47,053 nt of DNA, taken from Lentisphaerota bacterium. Lineage in GTDB: Bacteria > Verrucomicrobiota > Lentisphaeria > Victivallales > Victivallaceae. The notes beneath the pieces are model-generated. The model did no database searches. It saw only the letters and a list, made by a program, of their open reading frames with translations, and was not told where the DNA came from. The stretch spans positions 1 to 47,053 of the forward strand of contig SUWB01000024.1 of assembly GCA_015061745.1 (NCBI GenBank), read 5' to 3'. The translations under genes were made by a program, and so were the position numbers. Shown in pieces: positions 16,399 to 23,965 of this stretch (its first letter is position 1; the number at the start of each line of letters is the position of its first letter).

Positions 16399-17283
16399 AT
16401 GTTTACAGGTTCATTCTGGGTCGGCTTGTGTGCATTTGCCGCAGTGACACTGGCGATGTTGGGGCTGTTTGATTTCGGCATTTATGTGGCTGCCCGCTAC
16501 CGGGAGCGTTATCTGGAAGAAGCGAAAACGGAGCTGGATGATATTCTCATTCAGCTTCCGGCCAACCGTTTGCTTGATCTGTCCATTTCCTTGAGTGCCG
16601 TGGGGGCAATTGTTACAGTTGTGCTTGTGTCCACCAAGTCTGAACAGATGAACTGGAGTGTCGGCGTGCTTGCGGCGTTACTGGTGGGGGCAATGCTTTT
16701 TCCGCTGCCCCGTCTCGTGCTGCGTTATCTGAAAAAGCAGCGGCTTATCAAGTTCAATCTTCAGCTGGAAGATGCTTTGGGAATGATGTCAAGTTCCCTT
16801 AAAGCCGGCTTCAGTATCACGCAGGCTTTGGAAAAGGTTTCCGAACAGGATATGCACCCTATCGCTCTGGAGTTCCGGCTTCTCATACAGGAACTTCAGT
16901 TGGGTGTCCCCGTTGACCAGGCTCTTGATAATATGGCCCGGCGTATCGGTTCCGAGGACTTTGAACTTGTGGCAACTGCCATTATTACCGCCCGTCAGAC
17001 CGGCGGTGAATTGACCGAAACCCTTGAGCGGGTGGCTGCCCTGATCCGCGAAAGAGGACGGATCAATGCCAAAGTCCGGGCTCTCACTGCTATGGGAAGG
17101 CTGCAGGCATTGATGATCGGAGCGATGCCTTTTCTGCTCTTGTGGGGAATGTACCATATCAGCCCCGGAATGATGGATTCCTTTATTGGCAGTTTTGCCG
17201 GAGTCATTGCCATCGGAGCTGTCTGTTTGCTTGTCATCGGCGGATTTCTGACGATCCGCAAGATTACCAATATTGAGGTGTAA
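16399..17283 (+). CDS. tadB: Tad/type II secretion inner-membrane protein TadB
   Basis: Inner-membrane platform protein of the T2SSF family that works with TadC and the TadA ATPase in assembly of Flp-type pili. It has 294 residues. Hydrophobic segments lie at about 6-28, 62-80, 85-103, 238-258 and 268-288. The cytoplasmic T2SSF domain between them holds LQLEDALGMMSSSLKAGFSITQALEKV and ATAIITARQTGGELTETLERVA, the family hallmark. The start at 16399 follows AAGGG; the frame to 16363 lacks a good binding site and overlaps the promoter. tadC follows after 6 nt. No tadA, pilin or rcp genes are in the window, so the rest of the machinery must be elsewhere. Confidence 0.9.
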   Translation: MFTGSFWVGLCAFAAVTLAMLGLFDFGIYVAARYRERYLEEAKTELDDILIQLPANRLLDLSISLSAVGAIVTVVLVSTKSEQMNWSVGVLAALLVGAMLFPLPRLVLRYLKKQRLIKFNLQLEDALGMMSSSLKAGFSITQALEKVSEQDMHPIALEFRLLIQELQLGVPVDQALDNMARRIGSEDFELVATAIITARQTGGELTETLERVAALIRERGRINAKVRALTAMGRLQALMIGAMPFLLLWGMYHISPGMMDSFIGSFAGVIAIGAVCLLVIGGFLTIRKITNIEV

Positions 17284-17289
17284 GTCACT

Positions 17290-18159
17290 ATGGAAGGTAT
17301 ACTTGCTTTTTTGACCGCCCTTTGCGGCGGATGCTGTGCCGGATGTATCGCCTATTATGTTATCCGGGCTCTTTCATCAATCGAGCTGGAAAGAAAAGTT
17401 ACTTTTGAAAAACCCATTCCCGTTCTTTTCAAGCTCCTCTATCCCTTTATGCCCATCGGCAGAAAAATCGGTGAAGGTAAAGCTTTTGCCAATTGGCACA
17501 AAAGTGCTGAAGTGAAACTTGCTATGAGCGGTTACTCCAACGTGATGACGCCTGCGGACTTTACCGGTTTGCGGATCGTGTTTATTATTGCGGCTTTGCT
17601 TCTTGCTTTTCTGGGAGCAATGAGCAGTCAGCCGGGAGCCTGTCTGATCGTTGCTGTGCTTCTTTCTTTTTATCCTTCTGTCTGGATCAATACAGTCATT
17701 AAAAAACGGCATAAATCCATTATGCGTGCACTGCCTAATGTGCTTGATCTGCTCACATTATCTGTGGAGTCAGGAAAAGATCTGGTCTCGGCTCTGCGGG
17801 ATATTCTTGACCGGCGTCCGATGGATGATCTGGGGGAGGAACTCTTTTTGACCTTTCAGGAAATTCAGCTGGGACGTAAAAGGAGCGATGCTCTGCGGGC
17901 TATGGCAAAACGGGTGCGTCAGGTTGATCTGACAGCCACGCTGAACTCCATTGTTCAGGCTGAGGAATTGGGCGTTGGAATTGCCCAACTGCTGCGTATC
18001 CAGGGGGACACCCAGCGGGCGAAACGGTTTGCTATGGCTGAGAAACTTGCCAATGAAGCTCCGGTCAAGATCATTATCCCTGTGGTGCTCTTTATATTGC
18101 CTGCTGTGTTTATCATTCTCCTGGGCCCGCTGCTCAAAACATTTATTGATCAGATGTGA
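17290..18159 (+). CDS. tadC: Tad/type II secretion inner-membrane protein TadC
   Basis: Second T2SSF-family membrane protein, 289 residues, forming the platform with TadB. Membrane segments are predicted at about 5-27, 95-117, 119-140 and 260-283. The cytoplasmic region contains RALPNVLDLLTLSVESGKDL and the family hallmark ATLNSIVQAEELGVGIAQLLR. The N-terminal segment carries an unusual run of Cys (CGGCCAGC). It lies 6 nt after tadB, and its stop overlaps the next start as TGATG. Confidence 0.9.
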   Translation: MEGILAFLTALCGGCCAGCIAYYVIRALSSIELERKVTFEKPIPVLFKLLYPFMPIGRKIGEGKAFANWHKSAEVKLAMSGYSNVMTPADFTGLRIVFIIAALLLAFLGAMSSQPGACLIVAVLLSFYPSVWINTVIKKRHKSIMRALPNVLDLLTLSVESGKDLVSALRDILDRRPMDDLGEELFLTFQEIQLGRKRSDALRAMAKRVRQVDLTATLNSIVQAEELGVGIAQLLRIQGDTQRAKRFAMAEKLANEAPVKIIIPVVLFILPAVFIILLGPLLKTFIDQM

Positions 18160-18509
18160 TGCAAACTGCTGTGTACAATCAGACACGCACTGCGGTACTT
18201 GCCTGCCGTATGGTCCGGGCAGAGAGTTTCTGGCAGCGTTTTATGGGATTGATGGGCAAAAGAAGATTTCCAGGAGAGTATGATGCACTTCTCTTTGAAA
18301 AATGTAATTCCATCCACTGTTTTTTTATGTTTATGGAAATAGATGTTCTTTTTATCGACAGAAAAAAACGCGTGGTAAAATCTGTTTCCGCTCTCAAACC
18401 CTGGCATCTTGCCTGGGGAGGTTGGGAAAGTGCTGCCGTTATAGAATTGCCCGCGGGAACTTTGGAAAAAACAGGAACTCTTCCCGGAGATCAATTGGAA
18501 TTCAACTGA
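18159..18509 (+). CDS. DUF192 family protein
   Basis: Small protein of 116 residues. It has the DUF192 pattern: FWQRFMGLMGK near the N-terminus, then HCFFMFMEIDVLFIDRKKRVV and PAGTLEKTGTLPGDQLEF at the end. The family is usually secreted; here no signal peptide is evident. The ATG at 18159 overlaps the tadC stop (TGATG), so it is cotranscribed and coupled with tadBC. DUF192 genes are known near Tad loci in other bacteria, but their role is unknown. Confidence 0.85.
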   Translation: MQTAVYNQTRTAVLACRMVRAESFWQRFMGLMGKRRFPGEYDALLFEKCNSIHCFFMFMEIDVLFIDRKKRVVKSVSALKPWHLAWGGWESAAVIELPAGTLEKTGTLPGDQLEFN

Positions 18510-18519
18510 TAGCCCTGAA

Positions 18520-18565
18520 AAATAAATCCGCTGTCCGGAACTTTTTTCGGGCGGCGGATTTATTT
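18520..18565. terminator. Hairpin terminator after tadB-tadC-DUF192
   Basis: AAATAAATCCGC (18520-18531) pairs perfectly with GCGGATTTATTT (18554-18565); the loop contains a T-run. It could end both this operon and the convergent gene at 18616. Confidence 0.7.
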
Positions 18566-18615
18566 GGGGGAGGCGCGTTGCAAATGATGTTTCAACGCCA
18601 GTCAAAAGTGCAATA

Positions 18616-19305
18616 TCAAAGCAGCGGTGCAATCACATATTCCAAGGCATTGGCCCAGATGCGGTAGCCGGCGCAGTTGGGGTGACATCTGCGATCCTGG
18701 TAAAGATCCGGATTGAAAGAGCCGTCGGGATAGAGAAACTTCTCTGTCAAATCAAGAAATTGTATTTTTTCTGTATGAGGCAGAGCGGAAATAAACTCTT
18801 GCAAAAGTTTGTTGAGAAGATTGATGTTGGTCTGGATTTTTTCCGGCTGCCGGGGGAATACCCCCATAACAACGATCAGGGCCTGAGGCGCAAGAGCTCT
18901 GATAGAGTAAATAAGTTTTTTGATCCCTGCAAAAGTTTCCTGCGGCGTGTCGCCATCGTAATTCGGAGTGATCGAAAAATTATTTGTCCCGGCATTGACC
19001 ACAATAACTTTGGGGTGCTGATTTGCCATTTCTCCGTGTTCGATCCGCCAGAGCATATTCTGAGTACGGTCAAAACCGAATCCCAGATTCAAGACAGAGC
19101 GTTGAGCAAAAAACTCATTCCAGACTTCAAGTCCGTATGAAATTCCTTCTTCGCAGTTCCAGAAATGGGTAATGGAATCGCCGATGAAGATCAGGTCGGC
19201 ACGTTTGTTTTCAGCTTCTGCAATTTTTGCTTCGTGCCGGGCATACCAGTCATAGGCATCATTTTCAATTTTTTCACAAGGAATACAGGAGCGGGGGGGC
19301 ATCAT
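18616..19305 (-). CDS. SGNH/GDSL hydrolase, PAF-acetylhydrolase-like
   Basis: Product of 229 residues, cytoplasmic (no signal). Blocks of the SGNH family are in order: FIGDSITHFW (Ser44 nucleophile), LNLGFGFDRTQNMLWR (block II Gly), VNAGTNNFS (block III Asn), and a C-terminal Asp204/His208 pair (QDRRCHPNCAGY). The layout is that of the PAF-AH Ib/rhamnogalacturonan-acetylesterase group. Its start immediately follows the stop of the nitroreductase gene (TAAATG), so the two form an operon. Substrate unknown; a sugar-ester deacetylase is most likely. Confidence 0.85.
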   Translation of the reverse strand: MMPPRSCIPCEKIENDAYDWYARHEAKIAEAENKRADLIFIGDSITHFWNCEEGISYGLEVWNEFFAQRSVLNLGFGFDRTQNMLWRIEHGEMANQHPKVIVVNAGTNNFSITPNYDGDTPQETFAGIKKLIYSIRALAPQALIVVMGVFPRQPEKIQTNINLLNKLLQEFISALPHTEKIQFLDLTEKFLYPDGSFNPDLYQDRRCHPNCAGYRIWANALEYVIAPLL

Positions 19306-20115
19306 TTATTTTCCTTCCAGATTGAAATTTTCAGGTTTGGTAGCTCTTGCGTAAGAAAGTTCAGGATTGCCGAAAAGCATAACGGCTCCCACCTGATAGC
19401 CGGGAGGAAGTTTGATGTGTTTTTTCATACGGGAACTCCATTTGAATGCCCGGACTGCAAAACCGCACCAGCAGCTTCCGATCCCGAAACTCTGAGCCAG
19501 CAAATCAAAGTAACTCAAAGCTATCCAGGGATCAGCTTCTTTGCAGGGGGCATCTTTGGGGGAGGCGGCAACGATCATATGGGGAGCGGAACGGTAGACC
19601 ACATCTTTACCCGCCATAACAGCAGCAAAGAAACGTTTGAACCGGGGAAAGAAAAATCCCAGTATCCCGCTTTTGATGAGAAACTTCAACATCTTGAAAG
19701 TTTCTTGGCGGAAAAATGCCATTTCATCTTTGTTTTCAACAATATAAAAGAAAAGTTTGTGATTGTTGCATCCCGTGGGCGTCCAGGCAAGGGAGCTTTT
19801 CAGTACGCTCATTGTTTCAGGAGCAATGTTTTCATCTTTGTACAGACGGCAGCTGCGCCGCATACGCAAAAGGTTGAACATATCTTCCGGGGCGGGAAGT
19901 TTTCCGGGGGCAGCACATTCATCGGCTGAAACGCCGTTGCAGTTGACGGCTCCGGCAGGACAGATGGCCAGACAGTGCTGGCAGTTGATGCACAGTTTTT
20001 CGTTTTCCGGAGGCATAAAGGGGACACCGTCACTGCCGGGAACAAGAAGTCCGGCAATACAATCACGGACACACCGTGAACAGCGGAGACATTTGGATTT
20101 ATCTATGGAGATCAT
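19306..20115 (-). CDS. Ferredoxin-nitroreductase fusion protein
   Basis: Product of 269 residues in two domains. Residues about 1-60 are a two-[4Fe-4S] ferredoxin (CLRCSRCVRDC and CINCQHCLAICP). Residues about 80-265 are an FMN-binding nitroreductase-family domain (MRRSCRLYKDENI, AWTPTGCNNH, IALSYFDLLAQSFGIGSCWCG). The fused ferredoxin would feed electrons to the flavin, so it is probably a ferredoxin-type oxidoreductase suited to an anaerobe rather than an NAD(P)H enzyme. It is first of a two-gene operon with an SGNH hydrolase. Confidence 0.9.
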   Translation of the reverse strand: MISIDKSKCLRCSRCVRDCIAGLLVPGSDGVPFMPPENEKLCINCQHCLAICPAGAVNCNGVSADECAAPGKLPAPEDMFNLLRMRRSCRLYKDENIAPETMSVLKSSLAWTPTGCNNHKLFFYIVENKDEMAFFRQETFKMLKFLIKSGILGFFFPRFKRFFAAVMAGKDVVYRSAPHMIVAASPKDAPCKEADPWIALSYFDLLAQSFGIGSCWCGFAVRAFKWSSRMKKHIKLPPGYQVGAVMLFGNPELSYARATKPENFNLEGK

Positions 20116-20165
20116 TGTTGTTCCTTGGAATTTTTTATTCTCTGGTACAGGGTATTCTAAAGGCT

Positions 20166-20194
20166 AATATAACACGGTCGGGAACCTATTGCAA
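20166..20194 (-). promoter_or_regulatory. Promoter of the nitroreductase operon
   Basis: Reverse strand: TTGCAA (20189-20194), 17-bp spacer, TATATT (20166-20171). Confidence 0.75.
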
Positions 20195-20255
20195 ATAATA
20201 TTTTTTCAAAGTTGCGGAAATAAAGAAAAATCAATACTTTTATTTCAAATAAAAC

Positions 20256-20284
20256 TGGAAAATGTATTTCCCGGGTGCTATTTT
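20256..20284 (+). promoter_or_regulatory. Promoter of the D-aminoacylase-like gene
   Basis: TGGAAA (20256-20261), 17-bp spacer, TATTTT (20279-20284). The -35 is weaker than at the other sites. Confidence 0.55.
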
Positions 20285-20330
20285 ATGAAAAACAAAACAA
20301 CAGATATTTTTGAAGGAATTACTGAAAATT

Positions 20331-21869
20331 ATGGAAAATATACTTTTTACCAATGTTATGCTTTATGACGGTACCGGCCGTGCTCCTTTTATGGCCGATG
20401 TGGCTGTTCGTGATGAACGGATCGCAGCTGTTGCTGAATGCGGCACTTTGAAACGGACCGGAGCCGTTGTGGTGGACGGCAAGGGAGTTGCTCTGACACC
20501 GGGATTTGTGGACGTTCACAGCCATTCTGATTCTGCTGCCGCCTATGTGCCGACGGGGGATTCAAAGATCTCTCAGGGGGTGACGACCGATATTTCAGGG
20601 AACTGCGGTTTTTCTTTTTACCTGACCGGGGCAAAAAATGCACAAGATGACTTCAAAAAAGCCTATTGCAACTTTGCCGCCTACGCCGATGTGATCGAAA
20701 GAGCACAGCCTGCTGTGAATATCGTACACCTTTGCGGCCACAATGCTCTGCGTGTCCGGGTGATGGGGTATGAAAACCGTCACGCAACCAGGGAAGAACT
20801 CCGGCAGATGAAAGAACTTCTTGCCGATGCCCTTGCCAACGGAGCCGGAGGTTTTTCCGGCGGCCCCTATTATCTGCCCGGCAAATTTGCTCCCACGGAG
20901 GAGCTTAAAGAGCTTGCCGCCTTGCTCAAAGGCACGGGGAAACCTTATGCGACCCATATCCGCAGCGAAGCTGATACGCTTCTTGAATCTCTTGAGGAAG
21001 CTGTTGAGATCGCCCGTTGCGGTGACAATTCTCTTGAAATAAGTCATTTGAAAACTTCAGGAGCACCCAACTGGCATAAACTTGATGCTGCGTTTGACTA
21101 TATTGAAACCCAGCAGTCCCGGGGCGTGCGTATTCTTGCTGACCGCTATCCTTATGTGCACTCCTGTACCTCTTTGCGCCAGATCGTCCCTGCTCCTTAT
21201 GATGAAGTTGATACGCGGACGCTTTGCGGCAGACTGAAAGAATCTGCCGAGTACCGCAAAGAGCTGATTGCCGCTATGCAGCGGGGTGTTGAACGTCCTC
21301 TTGAACGGACTTTGCTGATGAATTCACCCTTTGCAGAGCACAGAAAATGGTACGGTATGAGTATGGTGGAAATCGGCAAGCTTATGGGGTGTTCTCCTGA
21401 AGAAGCGGTGGTCAATCTGCTGAGGGCAGGGGATTCCCCCAGTGCGGCATTCGGAACTATGAATGAAGAAAATCTGGAACGTATCCTTGCCAAACCTTAC
21501 GTCGTTCCCGGCAGTGACGGAAACATCCGCAGTTTTGATGACGGGGGAACTCATCCCCGGGCATTCGGAACCTGTCCCCGCTTTTTCCGGATCGCCGCAA
21601 AAAATTGCGATTATGCTTCTGTTATCCGCCGGATGACGGCTTTGCCGGCCGCCAAGTTCAATCTGGCGGGGAGGGGGCTTGTTGCTCCCGGATACTTTGC
21701 CGATCTTGTTCTGCTGGATCTGGAAAAGTTTGACTGCAATGCCGATTATGCCGTTCCCAATCAGCGGGCTTTGGGAGTCCGTGCTGTTTATGTTAACGGA
21801 AAACCCGGATATGCGGAAGATCCGGATGTGAAACTTGCCCGCAGCGGGAAGATGCTGCGGATCAGGTAA
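20331..21869 (+). CDS. D-aminoacylase-like amidohydrolase
   Basis: Metal-dependent amidohydrolase of the N-acyl-D-amino-acid deacylase type, 512 residues. The N-terminal beta domain leads into TPGFVDVHSHSD (metal-binding HxH), then SQGVTTDISGNCGFS, ATHIRSE and LEISHLKTSG (later His ligands), and YVVPGSDGNIRSF near the C-terminal part of the barrel; ILADRYPY is characteristic of the D-aminoacylase branch. The start at 20331 is ATG; GAAGGA lies 13 nt upstream, and a TTG at 20310 is a weaker choice. It may deacylate N-acyl-D-amino acids or act on another amide. The gene ends 8 nt inside the convergent mutY. Confidence 0.9.
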   Translation: MENILFTNVMLYDGTGRAPFMADVAVRDERIAAVAECGTLKRTGAVVVDGKGVALTPGFVDVHSHSDSAAAYVPTGDSKISQGVTTDISGNCGFSFYLTGAKNAQDDFKKAYCNFAAYADVIERAQPAVNIVHLCGHNALRVRVMGYENRHATREELRQMKELLADALANGAGGFSGGPYYLPGKFAPTEELKELAALLKGTGKPYATHIRSEADTLLESLEEAVEIARCGDNSLEISHLKTSGAPNWHKLDAAFDYIETQQSRGVRILADRYPYVHSCTSLRQIVPAPYDEVDTRTLCGRLKESAEYRKELIAAMQRGVERPLERTLLMNSPFAEHRKWYGMSMVEIGKLMGCSPEEAVVNLLRAGDSPSAAFGTMNEENLERILAKPYVVPGSDGNIRSFDDGGTHPRAFGTCPRFFRIAAKNCDYASVIRRMTALPAAKFNLAGRGLVAPGYFADLVLLDLEKFDCNADYAVPNQRALGVRAVYVNGKPGYAEDPDVKLARSGKMLRIR

Positions 21870-22869
21870 GGATGTTCAACTCTTTCAACGCCTTTTTTAT
21901 CAAGGTGGAAAAGGCGTAACAGGAGAGCTCCTCCGGTGAAACAAAAAGTCCTGTCGCGGTAAATTCTTCCGGCAGGGGATCGCCGGTTGTGAAAAAAAGC
22001 AGTTCCAGTTCAAAGTGGGTGAAAATATGGCGGACTTTTCCGGGGAGCTCCGTCCATTCCGCTTTAAAGGGGAAGGTCATTTCCTCGTGCCACGGAATTT
22101 CCCAGAGTCCGGAAAGCAAACCTTTTCCGGGACGTTTGCGGATAAAAAGTTTATTGTCAGGGGAGTACAGAATGAAAAGTGCTCCCTTTTTCTTTTTCTT
22201 GACAGTTTTTTTCAGCTGGGGGATCTTTTCCTCAAGATGCCTGCTGTGGGCTGTGCACTGATGCTCCCAGGGGCAGGTGCTGCATTTGGGGGCCGCAGGT
22301 GTGCAGACTGTTGCACCCAGGTCCATAATGGCAGAAGCATAGTCTGCTGCCGATTCCTGTGGAGTCAGGGCTGCGGCATAAGGTTCAATGTTTTTTCGTT
22401 CCACTGTTCCAGTGATCCCGTAATAGCGGGAAAGTACCCGGATCACATTGCCGTCAATAACAGTTTCCGGCATATTGAATGCAAAAGCACACAGACTTGA
22501 GGCTGTGTAAGGACCGATACCTGGCAGGGTGAGGAGTTGAACTCTGTCAGCAGGAAAAGTTTCATTAAAGTGTTCCTGCAAAAACAATGCGCAGGCGTGC
22601 ATTTTTTTTGCACGGGTGTAGTATCCCAATCCCTGCCACTGACGGAGCACATCGTCCAAAGAGGCGTCCGCCAGAGAGTGCAGGGTCGGAAAACGTTTCA
22701 TCCAGCGTTCAAAGTAATCGCAGACCGTTTTTACTGTTGTCTGCTGAAGCATAATCTCTGAAACCCATACGGCATAGGGATCCGGATGGGCTTTGCCTCT
22801 GACCCGCCAAGGCAGAGTCCGGCCGTTTTCTTTGTACCAGGCAAGCAGAAGTTCTGCTTCTTTGTTCAT
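21862..22869 (-). CDS. mutY: A/G-specific adenine glycosylase
   Basis: DNA repair enzyme that removes adenine mispaired with 8-oxoguanine. 335 residues. The catalytic Glu is E38 (WVSEIMLQQT) and the catalytic Asp is D139 (VIDGNVIR). The helix-hairpin-helix is at about 113-125 (LPGIGPYTASS). The [4Fe-4S] ligands are C189, C196, C199 and C205. The C-terminal NUDIX-like domain (about 225-335) recognises 8-oxoG. There is no clear ribosome binding site, and the gene begins 13 nt after the small upstream gene, so coupled translation is likely. Confidence 0.96.
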   Translation of the reverse strand: MNKEAELLLAWYKENGRTLPWRVRGKAHPDPYAVWVSEIMLQQTTVKTVCDYFERWMKRFPTLHSLADASLDDVLRQWQGLGYYTRAKKMHACALFLQEHFNETFPADRVQLLTLPGIGPYTASSLCAFAFNMPETVIDGNVIRVLSRYYGITGTVERKNIEPYAAALTPQESAADYASAIMDLGATVCTPAAPKCSTCPWEHQCTAHSRHLEEKIPQLKKTVKKKKKGALFILYSPDNKLFIRKRPGKGLLSGLWEIPWHEEMTFPFKAEWTELPGKVRHIFTHFELELLFFTTGDPLPEEFTATGLFVSPEELSCYAFSTLIKKALKELNILT

Positions 22870-22882
22870 TTCGCTGATGAAT

Positions 22883-23101
22883 TTATTTTTTCAGAACAGT
22901 GCTGACGTGGACACGCAAGCGGTCCAGAGTATCAATGATTTCATCTTCGCCCATTTCTTCTGCAACTGCCATCAAAGTGAGAAGCGCGTAATTTTTTTCT
23001 CTGAGCATCAGGGATTCTGCGAAGCTCTTGAGGTCTTCCAGCTGTTCTACATTTTCCACTTTGCGTACTTTGCTGGCAAGAACAAATAAATCATAATTCA
23101 T
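22883..23101 (-). CDS. Small conserved-looking protein upstream of mutY
   Basis: Not recognised. A 72-residue acidic, helical protein (MNYDLFVLASKVRKVENVEQLEDLK, MAVAEEMGEDEI) with no Cys and no membrane segment. It has its own promoter about 75 nt upstream and leads into mutY, so they form one unit. Confidence 0.6.
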   Translation of the reverse strand: MNYDLFVLASKVRKVENVEQLEDLKSFAESLMLREKNYALLTLMAVAEEMGEDEIIDTLDRLRVHVSTVLKK

Positions 23102-23175
23102 ATTAATACCCGTTTAATAATATAAGGAATCTCAAGCAACACAATTTTAAAAAAATTACCTTAGGGCATAAATAT

Positions 23176-23204
23176 AGCATATCGCTTGCTAAATATCAAG
23201 TCAA
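23176..23204 (-). promoter_or_regulatory. Promoter of the small gene and mutY
   Basis: Reverse strand: TTGACT (23199-23204), 17-bp spacer, TATGCT (23176-23181). Confidence 0.75.
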
Positions 23205-23272
23205 AAAATATTTTTATGCAAACTTTCCTGCAAAAACTGCGTAAAATTTTTTACATTTGGCTAAGGGAGTTC

Positions 23273-23300
23273 TTGACTTTTGAAAAAAGGGGGATATATT
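23273..23300 (+). promoter_or_regulatory. Promoter-like site before the 119-residue gene
   Basis: TTGACT (23273-23278), 16-bp spacer, TATATT (23295-23300). If used, transcription starts at about 23307, which would exclude the GTG start at 23301. Confidence 0.5.
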
Positions 23301-23660
23301 GTGAAAGGAATGGTTGAGAACAACCTTGTTCCGGGATGCAAACAAAAGGACAATTTGCAGCAGGAGTTTTTTGACGTGGATAAAACAAAAGAAACGTTTT
23401 CGGTGTATCTGTTGATGAACCGGTCTCTTGAAGAGGTCTTTTTCGGTATGGTCTGTACCGGCGGCGGGAGTTCTGAGGAACTGCCGCCGGAACTTGTCCA
23501 CTGGGATTGGATCAATCACGCCATTCCCAATCCGGTTATGATGGCGGAAGAACTGCTCTACGAGGACGCGGTCAGCGAAATCAGGACTCTGCAGGAAAGT
23601 GTAAAAAAGAATCCTCAAGGTAAAAATCTGCTTGAAAACAGGAGCATCGTGCCATCATAA
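23301..23660 (+). CDS. Protein of unknown function, about 119 residues
   Basis: Not recognised. An acidic protein with a GGGSSEELPPELVHWDWINHAIPNPVMMAEEL core. The start is uncertain: GTG at 23301 has AAGGGGG 6-7 nt upstream, ATG at 23310 abuts AAAGGA, and a promoter-like site overlaps this region. If that promoter is the real one, translation would have to begin later, for example at MNRSLEEVFFG (about 23415). No signal peptide or membrane segment is seen. It stands alone before the polyamine genes. Confidence 0.5.
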   Translation: MKGMVENNLVPGCKQKDNLQQEFFDVDKTKETFSVYLLMNRSLEEVFFGMVCTGGGSSEELPPELVHWDWINHAIPNPVMMAEELLYEDAVSEIRTLQESVKKNPQGKNLLENRSIVPS

Positions 23661-23724
23661 GTTTTTAAGAATATGCTTCATTTGAGGTAAAAAACAGGAA
23701 AAAAGCAAAAAAAACGAAAAAAAA

Positions 23725-23753
23725 TTGATTTTTTAAAGAATTTTATTTGATAT
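23725..23753 (+). promoter_or_regulatory. Promoter of the dat-ddc operon
   Basis: TTGATT (23725-23730), 17-bp spacer, TGATAT (23748-23753). It leaves an mRNA leader of about 200 nt before the first gene. Confidence 0.55.
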
Positions 23754-23759
23754 TCCCCC

Positions 23760-23959
23760 CAAAACAGTGTACATTAAGCGACGCTTTTTTCCAGTGGATA
23801 ATCCTGCATTGTGCCGGATCCCGGAAGTGAAAGCAAAAAGTCCAGGGAGGACACAATTATATTTTAACCGCTGGTTCCATAATGTTCGGTGGAGTCAGCA
23901 ACAGGTCTTTAACAAAAAAAACGGAAGAGTACTCCAATTCCGGAACAAAGAAGGGGTCC
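23760..23959 (+). promoter_or_regulatory. Long untranslated leader of the dat-ddc operon
   Basis: About 200 nt between the putative promoter and the start codon. It contains a strong AGGGAGGA at about 23842 not followed by a usable start codon. No known riboswitch fold was recognised. A control function by polyamines is only a possibility. Confidence 0.3.
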
Positions 23960-23965
23960 ATGGCA

